Source: an uncultured Collinsella sp.
GTDB lineage: Bacteria; Actinomycetota; Coriobacteriia; Coriobacteriales; Coriobacteriaceae
Length of the DNA: 14,704 nt
Assembly: GCA_905211615.1 (NCBI GenBank)
Contig: CAJMBB010000041.1
Span: forward strand, 1 to 14,704
Direction: 5' to 3'
Position 1 is the first letter of the stretch. Each line of letters begins with the position of its first letter. A program made the position numbers and the translations under genes. This document shows positions 6,589 through 13,178 of the stretch, in pieces. The notes below the pieces were generated by a model, which did no database searches, was not told where the DNA came from, and worked only from the letters and a program-made list of their open reading frames with translations.

Positions 6589-7608
6589 ATGAGTAACGTT
6601 CGCGTTTGTGTAGACGTTGTGGGCGGAGACGAGAAACCTCAGGTTGTTCTCGATGGTATCGAGGCTGCACTTGCTGCCGATCCCGATATCGAGGTCTTGG
6701 CAGCTGGTCCGGCCGAAATCGTCAATCCCTTTGCCGCTTCCCATGCGCGCGTCGAGGCCCTGGAGGCACCCGACGTTATCGCCATGGATGACGATCCCAT
6801 TCGCGCCGTGATGACCAAGCGTAAGTCGTCGATCGTGCTTTCTTGCCGCGCCATTAAGAAGGGCAACGCGGATGCGTTCTTCTCCGCCGGCTCCACCGGT
6901 GCCATGACCGCCGCCGCCACCGCCTATGTGACGCCGTTTAGGTATCAGGCCGAAGGCAAGAAGCAGCCGGTGCGCCCCTGTCTGACCAATGCGCTGCCCA
7001 ATCGCGCCGGCGGTCTGACGGTGCTGTGCGACATGGGTGCCAACCCCGATGTGGAGGTCGATGACATGGTGCGTTTTGCCCAGATGGGTAGCGCCTATGC
7101 CCGCGTCGTCCTGGGCATCGAGCATCCTCGCGTGGGCCTGCTTGCCAACGGCACCGAGGATGAGAAGGGCTCCAACTTTACCAAGGCCTGCTTCCCGGCT
7201 ATGAAGACCGCCGTTCCCGGCTTTGTTGGTAACTGCGAGGGAACGGACATCACCTCAGGTAACTTCGATGTCGTTGTTGCCGACGGCATGTCGGGTAATA
7301 TCGCTCTCAAGGCTACCGAGGGCGCTGCCAAGTTTTTGCTGCAGGAGCTCAAGGGCGTCTTTATGTCATCGCTCGGCACCAAGATCGCCGCGCTGCTCAT
7401 TAAAAAGCAGATGCGCGAGATTAAAGCCAAGCTTTCGGGTGACGCCAAGGGCGGCGCGATTCTTTTGGGCCTGCGCGGCGTGGTCCTGATCGGCCATGGT
7501 GCCACTTCGGTCGAGGCTGTCAAAAACGGTACGCTCGCGGCGGCCGAAGCCGTGCGCGCCGGGCTGGTCGAGAATGTCGCCAACTCCATGGACGGTATCG
7601 TTTTTTAA
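6589..7608 (+). CDS. plsX: Phosphate acyltransferase PlsX
   Basis: Converts acyl-ACP and phosphate to acyl-phosphate (reversible), the substrate of PlsY for the first acylation of glycerol 3-phosphate; a peripheral membrane enzyme without membrane spans. The 339-aa protein is of normal length. Family blocks are CVDVVGGDEKP at the N-terminus (usually DAMGGD), STGAMTAAATAY, CDMGANPDVEVDDMV, VGLLANGTEDEKGS and VVVADGMSGNIALKATEGAA. The ATG at 6589 is preferred over the in-frame ATG at 6583 because AAGGAG (6576-6581) is 7 bases from the former and only 1 from the latter. In Bacillus plsX is followed by fabD, fabG and acpP; here fabD and fabG are absent and acpP follows after 124 bases. Together with FakA it would form an acyl-phosphate hub. 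Confidence 0.95.
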   Translation: MSNVRVCVDVVGGDEKPQVVLDGIEAALAADPDIEVLAAGPAEIVNPFAASHARVEALEAPDVIAMDDDPIRAVMTKRKSSIVLSCRAIKKGNADAFFSAGSTGAMTAAATAYVTPFRYQAEGKKQPVRPCLTNALPNRAGGLTVLCDMGANPDVEVDDMVRFAQMGSAYARVVLGIEHPRVGLLANGTEDEKGSNFTKACFPAMKTAVPGFVGNCEGTDITSGNFDVVVADGMSGNIALKATEGAAKFLLQELKGVFMSSLGTKIAALLIKKQMREIKAKLSGDAKGGAILLGLRGVVLIGHGATSVEAVKNGTLAAAEAVRAGLVENVANSMDGIVF

Positions 7609-7629
7609 CAGCGAGTTAGAGCGCTGTTA
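7606..7629 (+). repeat. Hairpin overlapping the plsX stop codon
   Basis: TAACAGCG (7606-7613) and CGCTGTTA (7622-7629) form a perfect 8-bp stem around an 8-base loop; the first three bases are the plsX stop codon. No T-run follows, so it is not a typical terminator. It may protect the plsX message 3' end or take part in leader folding. Confidence 0.4.
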
Positions 7630-7655
7630 TGTGCTTCGCGGTGCACGTCGTGGGG

Positions 7656-7661
7656 TAGAAT
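7656..7661 (+). promoter_or_regulatory. Candidate -10 element for acpP
   Basis: TAGAAT preceded by TGGGG (GGTAGAAT) fits the GGTA-type -10 elements seen elsewhere in the window. The -35 is poor; CTTCGC at 7634-7639 has a 16-base spacer. Transcription would start near 7668, just ahead of the palindrome at 7675-7696. Confidence 0.38.
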
Positions 7662-7674
7662 CAGAACCGTGTCT

Positions 7675-7702
7675 TGGTACCGCCCGGGCGGTACCATTCT
7701 TT
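7675..7702 (+). promoter_or_regulatory. Perfect 22-nt palindrome with T-rich tail in the acpP leader
   Basis: Bases 7675-7696 read TGGTACCGCCC then its exact reverse complement GGGCGGTACCA, followed by ATTCTTTT. As RNA it could fold into a 9-bp GC-rich stem with a CCGG tetraloop and weak U-tail, so it may be an attenuator or weak terminator. As DNA it is a perfect dyad about 8 bases after the expected start site, where an operator would sit. The acpP ribosome binding site begins 25 bases beyond the palindrome. Confidence 0.5.
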
Positions 7703-7732
7703 TGGTATTCATGCACTATGAGAGGAAGCGCT

Positions 7733-7975
7733 ATGGACCGCTCCGAAATCTTCGACAAGATCGCCGAGGTCGCTGCTGACGTTCTGGGCGTCGATGTTGC
7801 CGAAATTAGCGATGAGACCACCTTTGACGACCTCGATGCCAACTCGCTCGAGCGCCTGCAGCTGGTTACGGCTATCGAGGACGAGTTCAACCTCGAGATC
7901 GATGACGAGACCCTGCTCTCGCTCAACTCTGTCGCCGACGCCGTCGACGCTATCGAAAACGCCAGGGAGGCCTAG
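7733..7975 (+). CDS. acpP: Acyl carrier protein
   Basis: Small acidic protein that carries growing fatty acyl chains on a 4'-phosphopantetheine arm. The 80-aa sequence has the ACP helical pattern: helix I (about 3-18, EIFDKIAEVAADVLGV), then the attachment motif at residues 34-41 (LDANSLER) with Ser38 as the predicted modified residue, then ELVMAL-like helix II as QLVTAIEDEF and a final helix rich in Asp/Ala. The usual DSL is NSL here. AGAGGAAG at 7721-7728 lies 4 bases before the ATG. Position between plsX and rnc matches Firmicutes and identifies it as the primary fatty-acid ACP rather than a polyketide or D-alanine carrier. Confidence 0.93.
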   Translation: MDRSEIFDKIAEVAADVLGVDVAEISDETTFDDLDANSLERLQLVTAIEDEFNLEIDDETLLSLNSVADAVDAIENAREA

Positions 7976-7978
7976 GTC

Positions 7979-8704
7979 TTGGCTTTGTCTGAACGACTTA
8001 CGCGCGCCCAGGAAATCCTGGGCCATGAGTTCAATAATAAGGTGCTGCTGCGCGCGGCCCTTACGCATCCCTCGGCAGTCGAAGGCCAGCCGGTTTCTGC
8101 CAGCTATGAGCGCCTTGAGTTTTTGGGCGATTCCATTTTGGGCGCCGTGGTCGCACGCTCCCTGTTTGAGTCCTATCCGGAGTTTGACGAGGGCAAGCTC
8201 ACGCGCCTGAAGGTGTCGCTTGTCTCGGGCGCTACGTTGTCCGAGGTTTCTCACGAGCTGGGCATCGACGACATCATCATCTTTGGTGCCTCCGAGACCG
8301 GTACCGGTGCTCGCGGCCTGCATTCGGCGCTCGAGAACGTCTACGAGTCGCTCGTGGGCGCGCTGTACCTGGATGCCGGCTGGGATGCCGCGGCGGAGTT
8401 CATTCACCGTACGCTTAAGCCGCATTTGGCTTCCGAGCGTGCCGAGCATCCTGCGAACCCCAAGTCGTTTTTGCAGGAGTGCGTGCAAGCCGACGGTCAC
8501 GAGCCCCCGGCGTATAAGCTCGTTGGCTCCGAGGGCCCGGCGCATGCGCCCACCTTTACCGCTGTGGTGCTCATCGACGGTATTCGCCAGGGTCGCGGCT
8601 CCGGCTCCTCAAAGAAGGAAGCCGAGGGAGCCGCCGCGCTCGAAGCGCTCGACCGCATGGGTTACACCACCAACGGCGTGATTCTGAACAAGAAGCACGT
8701 GTAA
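7979..8704 (+). CDS. rnc: Ribonuclease III
   Basis: Double-strand-specific endoribonuclease that processes rRNA precursors and some mRNAs and small RNAs. The 241-aa protein has an N-terminal RNase III domain with signature ERLEFLGDSILG (44-55), including Glu47 and Asp51, and a second active-site block ENVYESLVGALYLDAG (119-134) with Glu123. A C-terminal double-strand RNA-binding domain runs about 160-230, ending in KKEAEGAAALEALDRMGY. The position normally held by a third acidic ligand (Asp114 in E. coli) is Asn120. The start is TTG at 7979: AGGGAGG (7964-7970) lies 8 bases upstream and the next residues match the family. It begins 3 bases after acpP, whose 3' end contains that ribosome binding site. 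The acpP-rnc-smc order is strongly conserved. Confidence 0.95.
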   Translation: MALSERLTRAQEILGHEFNNKVLLRAALTHPSAVEGQPVSASYERLEFLGDSILGAVVARSLFESYPEFDEGKLTRLKVSLVSGATLSEVSHELGIDDIIIFGASETGTGARGLHSALENVYESLVGALYLDAGWDAAAEFIHRTLKPHLASERAEHPANPKSFLQECVQADGHEPPAYKLVGSEGPAHAPTFTAVVLIDGIRQGRGSGSSKKEAEGAAALEALDRMGYTTNGVILNKKHV

Positions 8705-8714
8705 GCGAGGAACC

Positions 8715-11700
8715 GTGTATCTCAAGTCCCTCACGCTCAAAGGGTTCAAGTCGTTTGCCGATCGCGCCCATATGACGTTTGAGCCGGGCCTGACCGTCAT
8801 CGTCGGTCCCAACGGCTCGGGAAAATCGAACATCTCTGACTCGATTCTGTGGGTCCTGGGCGAGCAGAGCGCCAAGCAGCTGCGCGGCCAGGCCATGGAG
8901 GATGTCATCTTCTCGGGCTCGTCGGCGCGCAAGCCGGTGGGTGTCGCCGAGGTCACGTTGGTGCTCGATAACTCGGACCATATGCTGCCCGTCGATTTTG
9001 ACGAGGTCGCCATCACCCGTCGCATGTATCGCTCGGGCGAAAGCGAGTACCTCATCAACTCGAGTCCTTGCCGCCTGATGGACATTCAGGACATCCTGCA
9101 CGATTCGGGCCTGGGCAAGGATACGCATTCCATCATCAGCCAGGGCAAGCTCGACGCCATTTTGCAGAGCCGCCCCGAGGAGCGCCGCGCCCTCATCGAG
9201 GAGGCCGCCGGCATCTCCAAACACAAGCGCCGCAAGGAGCGCGCGCTCAAAAAGATTAAATCGATGGACGAGCACCTGACCCGTGCCCGCGACATCAATA
9301 AGGAGATCGCCCGTCAGCTGCGGCCGCTGGAGCGTCAGGTCGATCGCGCGCGCAAGTACAAAGAGCTGTCCTCGCGCGCGAACGAGCTTACGCAGATGCT
9401 GGCCGTCGACGAGCTTCGTTCGCTGCAGTCGCAGTGGAACGACCTGGAGAGCCGCTCCAAGGAGGGCGCTGCCGAGCTTGAGCTTGCGCAGTACCGCTTG
9501 GGGGAAAAGGAGCGCGAGCTCGAGAAGCTCCAGGTTATGCTCGAGGAAAAGGGCCTGTTTGTGGGCGATCTGGGCGAGCAGCGCCGCCATATGCAAGACG
9601 TGGTCGGCCGCATTAACTCCGACATGCGCCTGCTCGAGGAAAAGGGCCACAACATGGTGTCGCGCCTGTCTGACATTCGCGGGCAGATTTCGAGCTCCGA
9701 GCATCAGCGACGTCGCGTGGTCGAGGAGCTCGAGGACGCGCGTGCGCAGCTTGAGGAAGTGACCGGTGCGCACATGCAGGCCCAGGAGGACGTTGACGCC
9801 GCTGGTCCTGCTGCCGCTGAGCTCCACGAGCGGCGCGTGGCGCTCGACAATCAGATTTCGCAGCTTACGCGTGAACAGCGCGATGTTCAGCGCGTGGCCG
9901 ATAACGCCGCGCTCGAGCTCGCCAAGGTGAAGGACTCGCTGAGCAATGCCGAGGTCGAGGACAACATGTTTGCCTCGCGCCTGGAGCAGATTGACGAGCA
10001 GCTCGAGGAGGTCACGGCCTCGCTCGAGAGCCGTCGCGACCGCGCCGAGGAGCTTGAGTGCGCTCTTGAGGAAGCGCGCCAGGCTCAGGTTGATGCGCGT
10101 GAGGCCACCGAGACGGCACGCGCGGCCCTGAAGGACCTGCGTGCCCGTGAGAGCGAGGCACGCAACAAGTTATCCGAGGTGCGCTCGGAGCTTGCCAGCC
10201 AAAAGAAACTCGATGCCCGCATGGCCGACAGCTCGCCGCTCGTGAGTCGTCTGGTGGGTGCGCTGGGCGACGATGTCTTGGGTCGTCTGGGCGACGTGCT
10301 CGAGGCTCCGCGCGAGCTTGAGGGCCTGGTGGAGCAGCTACTTTCCGGCGATATCGATGCCCTGTTGTTTGATGACGCCGCCGCGCTTGAGCGTGCCGGT
10401 CGTGCGGCTCTGGACCAAAAGAAGGCCTCGGGCGAGGCACTGCTGGTGGCGCGCGGCGTGAGCGGCTCTACCGCCGCTGAGGGCGCTGCCGGTACCCGCC
10501 TGGTTGATCGTCTGTCCGTGCGCGCAGGCTACGGTCCCGTCGTCGAGGCGTTGCTCGGCGGATATTACGTAGTGGACGATCTTGCTGCCGCGCTGTCGGC
10601 GCCGGTCGTTGACGGTGTGACCTACGTGACTCCCGATGGCGCCCGCGTAAGCTGTGGCGGCCTGGTGCGTGTGGGGCTAGATGCCGGCGAGGCCTCGGGT
10701 GCTCTGGAGCGCAAGCGTCGCATTCGCGAGCTGGAGGGCCTGGAGCCCGATCTGGCTGCCGTGTTTGAGCATGTGTCGGATCAGGTCGTCGAGGCCAATG
10801 CGGCCGTTGAGGAAGCGCGTGCCGCCGAGGGCGATGCCGCCGGCGAGATCGCCCGTCTTGAGGGCGAGCGCCGCTCGCTGCTCTCCGAGATCGGCCGCTT
10901 GGAGCAAAGCGCCAACAATGCCGAGGTCGAGCGCGTGCGCATCTCCAAGCGCCGCGAGCAGGCCTCCGAGGCCGTTCGCTCTGCGCGCCCGCGCGTGGAC
11001 GAGCTCACCCGTTCGCGTGACGAGGCCCGTGCGCAGGCAAGCGATCTGGGCTTGCAGATTGCCGAGGCTAACGACGAACTCGACCGCGTTCGCCGTGACG
11101 ATTCCGAGGCTGCCGGCAAGCTCGCCGACGCCAAGGTTCGCCTAGCCCAGACGAGCGAACGCCTGCGTTCGCTGAAGGGCCGTGTGCCCGACTTGGAGCA
11201 TCGTCTTGAGGGCATCGACCGTCGTATCCGCGGAACACGCCAGGCTTCGCGCTCGCTCGAGCTGCTGCGCCTGCGCGTCGATCCCATGCACGAACGCTAT
11301 TCTGCCCTGTTGGAACGCGCGTCGGATTGGGCAGCGCGCCTGCGTGACCAGGCCTCTCTGGAGGAGGCGGACTCCGCTTCGCTCAAGAAGACCATCGAGG
11401 ATGCCAAGGCAGAGGTTGCCCGCGCTAAGGAGCGGGTCGATACCGCCTCCGCCACGCAAAACGAGTTCAAGGTCGCGCGTGGCAAGCTCGAGGTGCAGGT
11501 AGAGGCCGCCATTAAGGCCATTACCGCCGATGGCACCACGGTACTCGAGGAAGCGCTCATGCTTCCGGCGCCCACGGACCGCGATGCCGCCGAGCGCGAA
11601 CTCAACCAGCTCGTGCGTCAGATCAACAACCTGGGCCCTGTGAACCAGGTTGCCATGGAGGAGTACGAGCAGCTCAAGCGCCGCGCCGATTACATCGAGG

Positions 11701-12251
11701 AGCAGCTGGCCGATCTGGAGAGCGCGCGCAAGGCGCTCACCAAGATCACGGTGGCCATTGATCGCAAGATGCGGAAGGCCTTCCTGGTGACGTTTGAGAA
11801 GGTCGACGCAAACTTCCGCGAGATCTTCGCTATGCTCTTCCCGGGCGGTCAGGCTCATCTGGAGATGACCGATCCCGAGCATCCTGCCGAGACGGGTATC
11901 GAGGTCGTGGCGCAGCCGCGCGGCAAGCGCATCACCAAGATGATGCTCATGTCGGGCGGCGAGAAGAGCCTGACGGCGCTCGCCCTGCTCTTTGCCGTGT
12001 ACCGCACGCGCACGGTGCCGTTCTATGTGCTGGACGAGGTCGAGGCGGCACTCGATGACGCCAACCTGTCCAAGCTCATCGGCGCGCTCGATGTGTTGCG
12101 TTCCGATACGCAGCTCTTGGTCATTTCGCATCAGCGCCGTACTATGGAGGACGCTGACGTCCTCTATGGCGTCTCGATGCAAGCCGACGGCGTCAGTCGC
12201 GTCGTCTCGCAAAAACTCGATCGCGAAACCGGAAAGGTCGTGAATGCATAA
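8715..12251 (+). CDS. smc: Chromosome segregation protein SMC
   Basis: ATPase of the SMC-ScpAB complex that extrudes or tethers DNA loops to organise and segregate the chromosome. The 1178-aa length is normal. The N-terminal head has Walker A GPNGSGKSN (31-39), then the conserved SQGKLDAILQSRPEERR segment. A long coiled coil follows (about 165-500), then a hinge (about 505-660, including TPDGARVSCGGLVRVG), and the returning coil (about 665-1000). The C-terminal head has the ABC signature SGGEKS (1080-1085) and Walker B ending in Asp1107-Glu1108, followed by the D-loop and VISHQRRTME. The GTG start at 8715 has GAGG (8707-8710) 4 bases upstream and gives the standard YLKSLTLKGFKSFAD opening. 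ScpA and ScpB are not in the window. The stop overlaps ftsY as TAATG. Confidence 0.97.
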   Translation: MYLKSLTLKGFKSFADRAHMTFEPGLTVIVGPNGSGKSNISDSILWVLGEQSAKQLRGQAMEDVIFSGSSARKPVGVAEVTLVLDNSDHMLPVDFDEVAITRRMYRSGESEYLINSSPCRLMDIQDILHDSGLGKDTHSIISQGKLDAILQSRPEERRALIEEAAGISKHKRRKERALKKIKSMDEHLTRARDINKEIARQLRPLERQVDRARKYKELSSRANELTQMLAVDELRSLQSQWNDLESRSKEGAAELELAQYRLGEKERELEKLQVMLEEKGLFVGDLGEQRRHMQDVVGRINSDMRLLEEKGHNMVSRLSDIRGQISSSEHQRRRVVEELEDARAQLEEVTGAHMQAQEDVDAAGPAAAELHERRVALDNQISQLTREQRDVQRVADNAALELAKVKDSLSNAEVEDNMFASRLEQIDEQLEEVTASLESRRDRAEELECALEEARQAQVDAREATETARAALKDLRARESEARNKLSEVRSELASQKKLDARMADSSPLVSRLVGALGDDVLGRLGDVLEAPRELEGLVEQLLSGDIDALLFDDAAALERAGRAALDQKKASGEALLVARGVSGSTAAEGAAGTRLVDRLSVRAGYGPVVEALLGGYYVVDDLAAALSAPVVDGVTYVTPDGARVSCGGLVRVGLDAGEASGALERKRRIRELEGLEPDLAAVFEHVSDQVVEANAAVEEARAAEGDAAGEIARLEGERRSLLSEIGRLEQSANNAEVERVRISKRREQASEAVRSARPRVDELTRSRDEARAQASDLGLQIAEANDELDRVRRDDSEAAGKLADAKVRLAQTSERLRSLKGRVPDLEHRLEGIDRRIRGTRQASRSLELLRLRVDPMHERYSALLERASDWAARLRDQASLEEADSASLKKTIEDAKAEVARAKERVDTASATQNEFKVARGKLEVQVEAAIKAITADGTTVLEEALMLPAPTDRDAAERELNQLVRQINNLGPVNQVAMEEYEQLKRRADYIEEQLADLESARKALTKITVAIDRKMRKAFLVTFEKVDANFREIFAMLFPGGQAHLEMTDPEHPAETGIEVVAQPRGKRITKMMLMSGGEKSLTALALLFAVYRTRTVPFYVLDEVEAALDDANLSKLIGALDVLRSDTQLLVISHQRRTMEDADVLYGVSMQADGVSRVVSQKLDRETGKVVNA

Positions 12252-13168
12252 TGGGATTCTTCGATGCTCTCTCGCGCGGACTTGAGCGCAGTCGCGAGGC
12301 CCTCAACGAGGTCTTTTACTTTGGCGGCGAGGTCGACGAGGATTTTTGGGAGGACCTGGAGGACACCCTCGTCATGGGTGACATGGGCGCCGAGGTCGCC
12401 ATCAAGGTCTCCGATGACCTGCGCGATGCCGCGGCCAAGAAGAACCTCAAGACCGCCCCGCAACTCCGTCGCGCCCTGGCCGAGCAGCTTGAGCAGCACT
12501 TTGTGCCCACCGAGCGCGATCCGTTCTCCGATACGCCGAGCTGCGTGCTGTTTGTGGGCATTAACGGTGCCGGCAAGACCACGACGGTCGGTAAGATCGC
12601 AAGCGCCATGGCCGCCCGCGGCAAGAACGTCGTGATCGGTTCTGCCGATACCTTCCGCGCCGCCGCCATCGAGCAGCTCGATGTGTGGGGGCAGCGCGCC
12701 GGCGTTCCCGTCATTAAGCGCGACCGCGGCTCCGATCCGGCAAGCGTGTGCTACGACGTGCTCGACGAGGCCGACAAGCGCGGCAGCGACCTGGTGCTTA
12801 TCGATACCGCCGGCCGTCTGCACACGAGTCCCGAGCTTATGCGCGAGCTTGTCAAGGTGGTCAACGTGACCCGTAAGCGCGCCGCCAATATGGCCGCCGG
12901 TCCCATGCCCGTCTCGGTTGTCCTCGTAATCGATGCCGCGACGGGCCAAAACGGCCTCAACCAGGCGCTCGAGTTTAACGAGGCGCTTGGCCTGGACGGT
13001 ATTATCATGACAAAGCTCGACGGCACTGCAAAGGGCGGTATCGCCATGGCCGTGGCCGAGAAGCTCAAGCTTCCCATCCTGCGCATCGGCGTGGGCGAGC
13101 AGGTCGATGACCTGCAGGAGTTCAATGCCAAAGATTTCTGCCGCGCCCTGGTGGGCGAGTCCAACTAA
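12251..13168 (+). CDS. ftsY: Signal recognition particle receptor FtsY
   Basis: SRP-family GTPase that docks ribosome-SRP complexes at the membrane translocon. The 305-aa protein is a compact NG-domain form. It starts with an amphipathic helix (MGFFDALSRGLERSREAL) that can bind the membrane, has no long acidic A domain, then the N domain and G domain. G1 is GINGAGKTT (103-111), followed by DTFRAAAIEQL; G3 is DTAGR (185-189) and G4 is TKLDGTAKGG (254-263). The C-terminal block RIGVGEQVDDLQEF is typical of FtsY rather than Ffh. The ATG shares its A with the smc stop (TAATG), with only a distant AAAGG upstream, so translation is probably coupled to smc. It is followed by ffh after 10 bases without the ylxM gene found between them in Bacillus. 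Confidence 0.97.
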   Translation: MGFFDALSRGLERSREALNEVFYFGGEVDEDFWEDLEDTLVMGDMGAEVAIKVSDDLRDAAAKKNLKTAPQLRRALAEQLEQHFVPTERDPFSDTPSCVLFVGINGAGKTTTVGKIASAMAARGKNVVIGSADTFRAAAIEQLDVWGQRAGVPVIKRDRGSDPASVCYDVLDEADKRGSDLVLIDTAGRLHTSPELMRELVKVVNVTRKRAANMAAGPMPVSVVLVIDAATGQNGLNQALEFNEALGLDGIIMTKLDGTAKGGIAMAVAEKLKLPILRIGVGEQVDDLQEFNAKDFCRALVGESN

Positions 13169-13178
13169 GGAGTGACTA

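Noticed and set aside
7675..7696. FapR operator before acpP
   Set aside because: Only part of each arm resembles the Bacillus FapR site, the centre is GC-rich rather than A/T-rich, and no fapR gene is visible; not called as such.
8571..9827. Antisense open frame of 418 codons opposite rnc and smc
   Set aside because: It is a shadow of strong codon bias in smc; it is rich in Leu, Ala, His and Arg without domains or a ribosome binding site.
9300..11700. Repetitive GAG/CTC-rich pattern inside smc
   Set aside because: It reflects Glu/Leu/Arg-rich heptads of the coiled coil, not a DNA repeat element.
11142..12212. Antisense open frame of 356 codons opposite the end of smc
   Set aside because: It covers the conserved SMC C-terminal head, which explains the sequence constraint; no independent coding evidence.
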